From JAICXG01 sp963801255 (GTDB lineage Bacteria > Verrucomicrobiota > Verrucomicrobiia > Chthoniobacterales > UBA10450), in the NCBI GenBank assembly GCA_963801255.1, contig CAWDEC010000012.1, forward strand, positions 62,001 through 126,000: 64,000 nt of DNA. The letters run 5' to 3'. Both the position numbers and the translations under genes were made by a program. The notes under the pieces are model-generated. The model made no database searches. It worked only from the letters and a program-made list of their open reading frames with translations, and was not told the origin of the DNA. Shown here piece by piece: positions 27,351 to 35,247 of this stretch (position 1 is its first letter; every line of letters starts with the position of its first letter).

Positions 27351-28955
27351 TTAGTCTTCAGTAATCACCATCTTCTGATCGGCTGGCACATCGACCAAGG
27401 TCTGGGTTTTACCGCTTGGCCATTGGACAAAGACCTGATTCACTGTTGTCACTTTTCCAAGGCCGAAGTGGAGCGGCACCAGCTGCTGCGACAGAAAGTG
27501 ACCCATCGATCCGTTGTTCTCACGGTATTGGATCGTGCTCCGGACGGTAATCGTAACCTTGGCGCCAAGAGCATCGCGGTTACTCGTGGTGCCAACCAAC
27601 TTGATCTCAAGCCAATGACTGGTGTTTCCCCCGTTACGAAACAGGAATTGTGGACCCTGAGGATAGTCGGTGTTGTCCTCGCCATTCGTGACAAACAGGT
27701 CGAGGAAGCCATCTCCATCGTAATCAGCCCATGCCGCTCCGCGACCCCGACTGAGGACGAGAGACTGGACACCAGCCTGGGCGGCGACATCTCTGAAGCC
27801 TCCACTATGATTATTTCGATAGAGAAAGTTTGGTCCCTTGCCCGCCGGATCCATGCCTGAGTTAACCACATAGAGATCGAGGTATCCGTCGTTATCGAAG
27901 TCACCCCAGCATGCAGCTCGATTGTTGTTAAGCGCGCGGAAACCGGCAGCATTCGTCACATCCGTGAAGGTCCCATCGCCGTTGTTATGATACAGAGTCT
28001 GTTTCATCGCGACATCGGTGCCGCGGGTGATGAAAAGATCAAGGTTGCCATCATTGTCGTAGTCAGCCCAGGTGACACTACGTCCCTGACTAAGGGGAGC
28101 AATCCCAGCCTCAGCCGTCGCATTGGTAAATGTGCCATCACCGTTATTCTTGTATAAGCGCTCGGTTCTTTGACCGAAAGCTTCCACGTCGGTGCAGAAT
28201 ATATCCGCCAAGCCATCGTTATTGTAGTCGGCAAAGTCACACTCATTATATTGCAGACCACCAAGGCCAGCGGCCGCCGTCACATCAGTGAAAGTCTGGT
28301 CGCCGTTATTCTGATACAGAACAAGATCGGTTTTGAGATTACCGAGAAGAAGATCTGCGTAACCGTCGTTATTAACATCACCCCAGGCAACGCTGCGACC
28401 CCTTCCGAACGTGTCTGTTATTCCTTCCACGTCGGCAACTTCAAAGAATTGATCTCCGCCGACGTTCAAAAGTTGTTCATCCGACTTCATACCCAGAGTG
28501 CCGCCCTTGTCCGCGCCGAAGGTGACATGCAGGTCCAAATCTCCGTCATTATCAAAGTCACACCAGCCTGAACCGTGGCGATCGCCATGGGCCCTTAGAC
28601 CCAGGTCATCAAAGATATCGGTGAAGGTGCCGTCACCGTTATTCTTGTAAAAGTAGGGCCCGTCAATGTAGTGATTATCGACAAAGAGGTCCAAGTCGCC
28701 GTCCCCGTCGTAATCCCCCCAGATAGGATTACCAAAAGGATAACCCGTTGTGCTCATTCCAACCGCGCTTGTTACATCGGTAAAAATCGGAACATTTGCC
28801 GCGAATTGATCAGCCTTCAGCTCAGACCTCTTCTCGCCACTTTTCGCGATGAGACTCGTGGTGCTCAGGGCGAAAAGGAAAATGGCGATTACAGGATGAG
28901 AGCAGCTTCTTCTAATTTGAAAATGCGCCCGTGAAATTCCTGGCCCTGGTTTCAT
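27351..28955 (-). CDS. FG-GAP/VCBS repeat protein with ASPIC/UnbV C-terminus (CRTAC1-like)
   Basis: 534 residues with a signal peptide ('HPVIAIFLFALSTTSLIA'). It has seven or so FG-GAP/VCBS-type repeats ('WGDYDGDGDLDLFVDNHYID', 'YKNNGDGTFTDIFDDLGL', 'WADYDNDGNLDLFITRG'), whose DxDxDGxxD loops bind Ca2+ in integrin-like propellers. The C-terminal ASPIC/UnbV domain has 'RDALGAKVTITV', 'GSMGHFLSQQLVPLHFGLGK' and 'VQWPSGKTQTL'. It is exported. The family is common in Verrucomicrobiota and Planctomycetota; the biochemical role is unknown. It is monocistronic within the interval between the two ATP synthase units. Confidence 0.92.
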   Translation of the reverse strand: MKPGPGISRAHFQIRRSCSHPVIAIFLFALSTTSLIAKSGEKRSELKADQFAANVPIFTDVTSAVGMSTTGYPFGNPIWGDYDGDGDLDLFVDNHYIDGPYFYKNNGDGTFTDIFDDLGLRAHGDRHGSGWCDFDNDGDLDLHVTFGADKGGTLGMKSDEQLLNVGGDQFFEVADVEGITDTFGRGRSVAWGDVNNDGYADLLLGNLKTDLVLYQNNGDQTFTDVTAAAGLGGLQYNECDFADYNNDGLADIFCTDVEAFGQRTERLYKNNGDGTFTNATAEAGIAPLSQGRSVTWADYDNDGNLDLFITRGTDVAMKQTLYHNNGDGTFTDVTNAAGFRALNNNRAACWGDFDNDGYLDLYVVNSGMDPAGKGPNFLYRNNHSGGFRDVAAQAGVQSLVLSRGRGAAWADYDGDGFLDLFVTNGEDNTDYPQGPQFLFRNGGNTSHWLEIKLVGTTSNRDALGAKVTITVRSTIQYRENNGSMGHFLSQQLVPLHFGLGKVTTVNQVFVQWPSGKTQTLVDVPADQKMVITED

Positions 28956-29115
28956 TGGGCGAGCCTTTCAAGTTTGCTTCGCCGCGTCAAGTTGCAAATG
29001 GTCGATCCCGCCCGCGAATAGCCTAAGTTTGTCCCGGCCTTCTCTGACCAGTCGATGACGGCGAGAGTTATAGCCCGCGAACCCGCCGAGAGCGCTCGGG
29101 AAGCAAAAAGGGAAA

Positions 29116-30870
29116 CTACTGCAAATACCAGCGGGAGCGTTTGTAATCGAAAGAAGCGAGAAGACCGGGGGGCGGATTGGCGATGAAGTTCGTGTCGAAA
29201 TACCAGGCACGGTCGGGGGGGCTATAAACGTTGCTTGCCCCCCAACGACCGATGGCTTGCTGGCTCTTATAGAGCTCGATCATGGAGCCATAATAGGTGA
29301 AACTCTTATTATCCCAATTTTCAAGAAAACGCGGGAAGTTTTCAACGCCTCCGCTGTAGTTGCCGTTGCCGCTCGGCACGATCCCGGAGAGCACGGCGGC
29401 ATTGACCGTAGTGTTACTCGCCGTCGGCTGAGTGCCGGACTTCGAGTCCAGCCATGAGTTAGAAAGAATTGTAACCGCATCCCCAACAACCGCGGCGGGC
29501 TGACGGGTATAAGCAGCAACTGTCGGCTTGGTCGGATCAGGATTGGAGCTATTATTGGAAGGCGGCGATGTTACACCTGGAACCGAGCCTGTGTTATAAT
29601 CACCCTGGACATAGACTGGATTACCACTCACGACCGTCAAGCCGCCATTCGGAAGCACACCGCCATTTGTCAGACGAATAGCCCGCTTGGCCGTGACTCC
29701 ATCAGGATCCGCGCTCGTATCAACGAGGTAGATGATGCCATTCCAGTTGCTGCCGAGGGTACTGCTATTCACAACGGTGGTCAGTGTACCCACGTTAAGC
29801 GTCGTAAGCCGAACCGTTCCGTTGCCGGTCGTGGCGCCCTCGCGGTTATCGGTAATTGTCTGGTTGGTAGTAATGGCGCTCTTGATTGCCACGCCCTTCC
29901 CACTGCTGGTGATATCGCTACTGTCACTCCCCCTGTAAACCTTGACATTGTTCGAGGCATCGATGGTTACAACAATGCCAGCTTGACTTTGGAAGCGATA
30001 AGGATCGAGCGCCGTACTCGAGTTGGTATATTCAATTAGTTGGTGATAATCATCGAGCGCGACTCCGTAGGGTTGCTGCGCGGTGTCACTCGCCGGAGGA
30101 AGGCCAGTAGCCCAATGCGGTGCCGTAGGTGTTTCTGGATGCGTGCTATCGCCCGGCATGAATCCAATCGACCAGGTATCGGCATAAGTGGTCTTTCCGG
30201 ACAGGGTGAGACTGTTGTGGCCGGTATATAAGCTGCCGTTGGAGTGGACATCGCCAGTGATGTTCATGTGGGTGTCGAGACTGGGATGGATCTCGAGGTC
30301 ATCATTATAAAAGACGGCGTAACGCCAAAGGGAAAGGGTTTCTTTTTGGAGAACCCGCCGGACCCGAGCCACGACATTGCCGTTGTCGGTTGCGAGGCTG
30401 GCATTTTTCGAATGCGAGGTCGGGACGATGACGTCGGCTTGAGCGAGATAGTAATAGCTAAGGTCGCCATGGTTTGGACCGGCAATGGGCGCTGGAGTCG
30501 AAGTGCCGCTGGTCTTGGTATTCCAATAGGAGTCCAGCGGATAAATGGCGTAGTTTTGAATCGTAAAGGTGTCAGAACTTGGGAAGTCGCCCGGAGTCGG
30601 TGTCGGAATCTCGGTGTCGACATCGCTGCGCTTGTAGACCTTGGTTTGGTTTTGACGGCAGATGGCGCGCCAGGCAGAGAAAGCCATCTCGGTCGCGCCG
30701 TCGCCAATATCGATGCCCTGGCGAAAGGAGAGGCTGCGATCGACGTTGCGTCCGATAGCGTTGGTATATTGAAGAGCGAGATCAACAAGAACGCCAACGA
30801 CCACCATGGTCATAAGGGTGACAATGAGCGTGTTGCCGGCGGCAGACTGGGAATAGTTACGAAACTTCAT
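29116..30870 (-). CDS. Large PilX-like pilus-associated protein, last gene of a minor-pilin operon
   Basis: 584 residues. The N-terminus has one hydrophobic helix after a short basic stretch ('AGNTLIVTLMTMVVVGVLVD'), like PilX-type pilus assembly proteins, but without the canonical F-T-L/I-E cleavage context. The rest is polar, rich in Ser/Thr/Asn ('HSNGSLYTGHNSLTLSGKTT', 'GNPVYVQGDYNTG'), suggesting a beta-rich exported domain. Its start overlaps the stop of the upstream PilW-like gene by four bases (ATGA at 30867-30870), so the three genes are translationally coupled. It could be a tip protein or adhesin; that is inference. Confidence 0.75.
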   Translation of the reverse strand: MKFRNYSQSAAGNTLIVTLMTMVVVGVLVDLALQYTNAIGRNVDRSLSFRQGIDIGDGATEMAFSAWRAICRQNQTKVYKRSDVDTEIPTPTPGDFPSSDTFTIQNYAIYPLDSYWNTKTSGTSTPAPIAGPNHGDLSYYYLAQADVIVPTSHSKNASLATDNGNVVARVRRVLQKETLSLWRYAVFYNDDLEIHPSLDTHMNITGDVHSNGSLYTGHNSLTLSGKTTYADTWSIGFMPGDSTHPETPTAPHWATGLPPASDTAQQPYGVALDDYHQLIEYTNSSTALDPYRFQSQAGIVVTIDASNNVKVYRGSDSSDITSSGKGVAIKSAITTNQTITDNREGATTGNGTVRLTTLNVGTLTTVVNSSTLGSNWNGIIYLVDTSADPDGVTAKRAIRLTNGGVLPNGGLTVVSGNPVYVQGDYNTGSVPGVTSPPSNNSSNPDPTKPTVAAYTRQPAAVVGDAVTILSNSWLDSKSGTQPTASNTTVNAAVLSGIVPSGNGNYSGGVENFPRFLENWDNKSFTYYGSMIELYKSQQAIGRWGASNVYSPPDRAWYFDTNFIANPPPGLLASFDYKRSRWYLQ

Positions 30871-31718
30871 TGCGTATCGGTGAGACGGCAGCGGAAGGGG
30901 ATCATCGAGTTGATAAAAAGATTGACCGCTGCGTAACCGCGATTGCTGTAGTTGGGTTCGACGGAGGAGAGGTTAACCGCGGCGAGAAACTGATTTTGAA
31001 TCCCGCCGCCCGGCAGAAGAGGAACGGTAAAGGGGGTAGATGAGGTAATGTTGCGCGCGATGACGGAGTAATTACCGGGATTATTATCCGGGAAGAAGCG
31101 CAGATCGGTGCCGACGACAGCATAGCTTTCGCGGCGAGTAATGAAGGCCGTGATGATGTAGCTGACCCCGGCCTGCCCTTCGATGCCGGTGCCGGAAATG
31201 CTAATCGCCGTACCAATGCCACCGGCGGGAGTACTGAGATTGAACCGACGGTAGCTGCCAAGCGCGACTGTGGAGGCAATGTCGTATTCAATGCCGTGCG
31301 AAGGGATGTTTAGGCGGGAGCCACTGCCGGGTGTGTAGCCTGGGCAGTTAAGGACAACGAAAGCGTCACTGGCGTTAGCGTTTGCCACGACTGGAAATGG
31401 TCCGTTATCAAACTTCTGGAACGAAATGCCGGCGGCAACGTTAGGCTGTCCACTGGGATTCAATTCGCTGACGGGCTGCAGACTTGTGTCGACCAATTGC
31501 GGAATCGAAACCGAACTGTAGAGATTGGTGAGCATTTGATTCACGCCGGAGCGCGCCTGCTGGTGAGCGGAATTGACCGCAGTGTTTTTGGCGTAAAGCA
31601 CCATTCCAGTGTTGAGAATGAGGAACACCATGAGCCCGACGAGAGCGAAAATGCCGACCGTGACCATCAACTCGACCAGGGTGAGGCCGCGCAAGCCCAA
31701 CGCGCGAGGTAGCCTCAT
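30867..31718 (-). CDS. PilW-like prepilin-type protein
   Basis: 283 residues with a type IV prepilin N-terminus: 'LRGLTLVELMVTVGIFALVG', i.e. a G-LTLVE cleavage/methylation site followed by a hydrophobic helix. The body is moderate-length, beta-rich and typical of the minor pilin PilW. It overlaps the upstream PilV-like gene and the downstream PilX-like gene by four bases each (ATGA). In type IV pili or type II secretion, such minor pilins prime fibre assembly. No pilA, pilB, pilC or pilD is in the window. Confidence 0.85.
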   Translation of the reverse strand: MRLPRALGLRGLTLVELMVTVGIFALVGLMVFLILNTGMVLYAKNTAVNSAHQQARSGVNQMLTNLYSSVSIPQLVDTSLQPVSELNPSGQPNVAAGISFQKFDNGPFPVVANANASDAFVVLNCPGYTPGSGSRLNIPSHGIEYDIASTVALGSYRRFNLSTPAGGIGTAISISGTGIEGQAGVSYIITAFITRRESYAVVGTDLRFFPDNNPGNYSVIARNITSSTPFTVPLLPGGGIQNQFLAAVNLSSVEPNYSNRGYAAVNLFINSMIPFRCRLTDTQ

Positions 31719-32212
31719 ACGTCGGAGGCGCGCATCGCGTTTAGCTGCACCCGATAGTTTCTCCCTCGGAAAGTGTAGGTGACGACAACCTTGGCCGTGT
31801 AGAGATTGAGATCGGTGCCAGCGGCAATAGTCGCGTCCGTAACCTTGGCGACCGAGGTGACCATTTGCGCAGACATCGTATTGCTGTGTCCGTTGGCATC
31901 CGGCGGATCGCTATAAATCGTGACCGTCTGGATAGCGGATCCGGTCGCCCATTCATTTGTAGTTCCGAGCTGACTGCTCTGCGGATTGAAAGGGGAATCT
32001 GTCATGAGGTAGTCGATACGGCTTTGGGCAGCGGTTTGAGCTCCTGTATAAAGGCGGGCGATTACGGCGTAGTTATTCGCCTGCGTGAGCGCCCAAATAG
32101 AACTGCTGGCGACCAGGCCCAAAAGCACGGTGGCCACCAAGACCTCTACCAAGGTAAATCCCGCACTTCGCTCCGCCTGCCGCAGAGTGGTGTTGCTATA
32201 GACTGAGTCCAT
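31715..32212 (-). CDS. PilV-like prepilin-type protein
   Basis: 165 residues from the ATG at 32212 ('MDSVYSNTTLRQAERSAGFT'); the frame stays open to 32374 but the shorter start puts the prepilin signal near the N-terminus. The signal is 'SAGFTLVEVLVATVLLGLVA', a perfect class III (prepilin peptidase) site G|FTLVE with a hydrophobic helix. It is the first gene of the PilV-W-X-like operon, divergent from the VPEM-tail gene at 32377. Minor pilins of this class include the DNA-binding ComP of Neisseria, relevant to the repeated 9-mer in this window. Confidence 0.85.
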   Translation of the reverse strand: MDSVYSNTTLRQAERSAGFTLVEVLVATVLLGLVASSSIWALTQANNYAVIARLYTGAQTAAQSRIDYLMTDSPFNPQSSQLGTTNEWATGSAIQTVTIYSDPPDANGHSNTMSAQMVTSVAKVTDATIAAGTDLNLYTAKVVVTYTFRGRNYRVQLNAMRASDV

Positions 32213-32376
32213 ATCGGTAGCGTCAACAAGAGCAGCGAACGTGCCCCGATTCGCCATCCGGGCTCTTAAAATTTCATCGTCTCGCAAGGCGTTCGGTGGT
32301 GCGCGCCTTTCAGTCGGCTTGAAAGTATGGAAATTATACTCAGCATGAAAATAACTATCGACGCTGCGAGTCAATT

Positions 32377-33165
32377 ATGAGAAATATGATTTTCATGAAA
32401 CGCGTTTGCCCAGTGATTACCCGCGCCGACAGCCAAAAGCTTAATCCGTTCCACACGAACAAGGCCCTCCGGTCTTGTCTTTTCGTGGTCTCGGCCGCTT
32501 TGCTGACACTATTCTTCGCGGTCTCGGCCGGGGCGACGGTGACCACGCTCAGCTTTCAGCCAAATCCGGTGGACCTGAATGATCTTGATCACCACCTGGT
32601 CTACACTTGGCGGATCGACAATATTGGCCTGAGCGGACAGGCCAGCACCGGTGCCACGCTTTCGATCACCAACATCTGGAACCGGGACAGCAACCCAAAT
32701 GTGCTCCACCTCCATTTCCTTGACGCGGCGATTAGCCCGGGCGGGGCCTCCTTTGTCGATGATTCCTTAGGCAGCGTTCCCGTGACTGATCTGACCGACG
32801 ACTTCATCAGCTCGAGATATCACGGCGATCCGAACTGGCTCGTAGAGGCCGGAACGAGCGACACGTTTCTTGCCGATCCGTCGTTCGCTGCCGGTGGAGT
32901 AAATGACACGCTCAACTTTACAACCAGCCACCTTCAGGCCCTCTCAACGTACGTTGGGAATGGAAACGATATCGCATTTGGCCTCGATCCGGACTGCCAT
33001 TTCTTCAATGACGGCATCAAATTCACGATGAATCTCGCCCCGGTGCCCGAGATGACGGCGTTTTATCCGATTATTGGACTGCTCGCAGCGGTCACCCTCA
33101 CTGAGCTCCTGCGGCGGCGGCGCTTGGAGCAATTAGCAGCCCTCGTGGTCGTCGAGCGGGATTAG
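32377..33165 (+). CDS. Exported protein with a VPEM/PEP-CTERM-like tail
   Basis: About 262 residues (ATGs at 32377, 32386 and 32395 are all possible). A signal peptide with core 'SCLFVVSAALLTLFFAVSAG' is followed by a beta-rich domain without a known name. The C-terminus is a sorting signal of the PEP-CTERM type: VPEM, then a hydrophobic helix ('AFYPIIGLLAAVTLTELL'), then RRRR. Such tails are recognised by exosortase-like enzymes; none is encoded here. The gene at 33579 has the same tail. It is followed by a strong hairpin terminator. Confidence 0.75.
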   Translation: MRNMIFMKRVCPVITRADSQKLNPFHTNKALRSCLFVVSAALLTLFFAVSAGATVTTLSFQPNPVDLNDLDHHLVYTWRIDNIGLSGQASTGATLSITNIWNRDSNPNVLHLHFLDAAISPGGASFVDDSLGSVPVTDLTDDFISSRYHGDPNWLVEAGTSDTFLADPSFAAGGVNDTLNFTTSHLQALSTYVGNGNDIAFGLDPDCHFFNDGIKFTMNLAPVPEMTAFYPIIGLLAAVTLTELLRRRRLEQLAALVVVERD

Positions 33166-33190
33166 GAATTTTGTTTGGTTAAGGTTGGAT

Positions 33191-33227
33191 ACGGCCACTC
33201 TCGCGGCGGAGGGTGGCCGTAACTTTT
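33191..33227 (+). terminator. Rho-independent terminator
   Basis: Stem ACGGCCAC (33191-33198) pairs with GTGGCCGT (33213-33220) around a loop, then AACTTTTT. It lies 25 bases after the first VPEM-tail gene. Confidence 0.8.
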
Positions 33228-33578
33228 TCATCGCCAGACATATAATCGAGCGAGTTCGATTCTCTCGGAGAACTTCTTGTCTCGTCTCAACTTCGTCAGC
33301 CGCTGGATTTAGCCTTGGCACGGCTTAGCGAATATCGTGCCACAAAGATGCCTTTTGATTGCTCAGGCACTCTTCTGCCGACTTCCTTGACTGTCCACGA
33401 GCGTTTACCGAGGGACAAAGGGTTCTTCTAGTTTATATAAAAAATGCTGGAAAACTAGTTCCCATGAAAATGATGATTGACCGTGAGTCTCATTTATGAC
33501 AAAAAATGATTCTCCCGACAGAAAAGGCTTGTCACGGAACAGGCACACAAACTAAAAATGGTATCAACAATATTCCCC
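33228..33578. other. AT-rich spacer between the two VPEM-tail genes
   Basis: About 350 bases with no gene recognised. The part at 33420-33530 is clearly AT-rich compared with its surroundings and probably contains the promoter of the second VPEM-tail gene. Confidence 0.4.
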
Positions 33579-34283
33579 ATGAAAACATCCACCAATCGAC
33601 GCCAGGTAAAAATTCTCGCGGCGTTAGTTCTGTTTTGCGCGTTCATTACATCCTCGGGCTGGGCGACGGTTGTCAATTGGAGCCTGAACCCGAACAGTAC
33701 CGAAGGTGCTGTTGGCTCCACGTCTCACACTTTCTCGTCGTCGGGCTACAACATCACCGCTTCCGGATATACCGTTGGGTTCCCGAACACGCCGCTGGGT
33801 TTGTATTTCAAGACATCTGGAACGGACCTGCCAGGGCTGGGTATTGTCAGCACATCCGACCATCAGTTGCAGGGGAACAGTTTCTTTCCGACTTCATTCA
33901 TCCAAATCGACGTTAGCTCGCTGCTTTCGCAGGGGCTCACCGACGGTAAAATTCAAATCGGCAACGTCTACAACAGCGACAGCTTCGTGATCTGGGGCTC
34001 GAGTACTTTGGGCGACCCCGGTCACCAAATCGGAGGTGTTTACACCAGTTCCTCTAACCTGAGCTTTATCGATGTCGACGACGTCGAGAGTTACAAATAT
34101 CTGTCGATCGGCGCGCTCAATGGCGGCGTTTTGCCCGTCGCCTTTCAGGCGACATTGGCCGCCGTCCCTGAGATGGGTGCGCTCTTTCCAGTCATTGGAT
34201 TGATCGCCGCCATCGCCGTCACTCAGATTTTGCGGCGCCGACGCATCGCGCATCTGCGAGCCGGCTCTTCGAGCTCGCATTAA
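33579..34283 (+). CDS. Exported protein with a VPEM/PEP-CTERM-like tail
   Basis: 234 residues from the ATG at 33579 (33558 also possible), chosen because it gives a compact signal peptide with core 'ILAALVLFCAFITSSGWA'. The middle is a serine/threonine/glycine-rich beta domain ('SHTFSSSGYNITASGYTVGF') of the choice-of-anchor kind. The C-terminus is VPEM, then a hydrophobic helix 'GALFPVIGLIAAIAVTQIL', then RRRR, matching the protein at 32377. Their mature domains differ, so only the sorting tail is shared. Location is probably outer membrane or matrix. A terminator follows. Confidence 0.78.
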   Translation: MKTSTNRRQVKILAALVLFCAFITSSGWATVVNWSLNPNSTEGAVGSTSHTFSSSGYNITASGYTVGFPNTPLGLYFKTSGTDLPGLGIVSTSDHQLQGNSFFPTSFIQIDVSSLLSQGLTDGKIQIGNVYNSDSFVIWGSSTLGDPGHQIGGVYTSSSNLSFIDVDDVESYKYLSIGALNGGVLPVAFQATLAAVPEMGALFPVIGLIAAIAVTQILRRRRIAHLRAGSSSSH

Positions 34284-34306
34284 GCCGGATTTTGCATTTG
34301 GCTTGG

Positions 34307-34346
34307 CGGCCGTTCCCGCAAGGGAGCGGCCGTTCTGCTTTTTGCT
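34307..34346 (+). terminator. Rho-independent terminator
   Basis: CGGCCGTTCCC (34307-34317) pairs with GGGAGCGGCCG (34322-34332) with one G-T wobble, then TTCTGCTTTTT. It ends the second VPEM-tail gene and lies just before the convergent atpG stop. Confidence 0.8.
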
Positions 34347-34353
34347 GGTTCGC

Positions 34354-35235
34354 CTAACCGCCGACCGCCATTTGGGCGGTGGCGATCTCAAGTAGTTCGG
34401 TAGTGATGCTGGCCTGACGCATCTTGTTGTACTCGAGAGTCAGATCCTTAATGAACTGATTGGCGTTGTCGGTTGCGTTTTTCATCGCCACCATTCGGGA
34501 ACTGTGCTCCGAGGCGCGCGCATCGAGTACCATTTGAAAGACCTGATACTGCACATAATAGGGCAGCATAAAATCAAGCACTGCCTCCGGGCTGGGTTCA
34601 AAAATGTAGGCCAGCATTGGATCGGAAGATGACCCAACGTCGCCAGGTGATCTTCCCTTCAAGCTTTCGAAAGCAAACTGGCTGATCGGCAAAAGGGTCT
34701 GCGCCACCGGTTTCTGGTTGATGGTGTTCACGAAATGCGTGTAAAGCACCGTTACCTTGTCCACCTCGCCGCTGAGGAATTTCTCGATACAGAATTTTGA
34801 AATCGGCTTCGTCTCCAGAATCGTGGGCGAATCTTTCAGCTCAAAATCCGCCAACAGTTGGCGCTTGGATCGCCCAATGAATTGGCGCGCCTTGCGGCCG
34901 GCCGTGACAAAAATCGTTTTCTCGGCGTCGAAGGCAGCGGCTTCACGCAGAAGGTTCGTGTTCAAGGCGCCGGCCAATCCCTTGTCGGTGCTAATAATCA
35001 GAACCAGCTCCTTCTTTGTCGGACGCACCTGCAGGAGTGGATGCAGCAGCGGATCGGTCCGGCTCTTCAATGAAACCAAAACGCGGTTCAACAACTCCGA
35101 ATAAGGGCGCCCAGCGAGCGCGTGCTGCTGCGCTTTGCGCATCTTTGACGCGGCAACCATCTGCATCGCCTTCGTAATCTGGGCGGTGTTGCGGATCGAT
35201 TTGATCCGCCGCCGGATATCCTGCGTATTGGCCAT
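34354..35235 (-). CDS. atpG: F1Fo ATP synthase gamma subunit
   Basis: 293 residues. The N-terminal 'QDIRRRIKSIRNTAQITKAM' followed by QMVAASKMRKAQ, and the C-terminal 'NATDNANQFIKDLTLEYNKM' followed by RQASITTELLEI, are the two helices of the central stalk and are strongly conserved. It is the last gene of the atpB-E-F-H-A-G unit, 12 bases after atpA. The intergenic bases are essentially one copy of the repeated 9-mer (35237-35245) directly before the ATG. Confidence 0.97.
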   Translation of the reverse strand: MANTQDIRRRIKSIRNTAQITKAMQMVAASKMRKAQQHALAGRPYSELLNRVLVSLKSRTDPLLHPLLQVRPTKKELVLIISTDKGLAGALNTNLLREAAAFDAEKTIFVTAGRKARQFIGRSKRQLLADFELKDSPTILETKPISKFCIEKFLSGEVDKVTVLYTHFVNTINQKPVAQTLLPISQFAFESLKGRSPGDVGSSSDPMLAYIFEPSPEAVLDFMLPYYVQYQVFQMVLDARASEHSSRMVAMKNATDNANQFIKDLTLEYNKMRQASITTELLEIATAQMAVGG

Positions 35236-35247
35236 TTCGTTAGGCGC

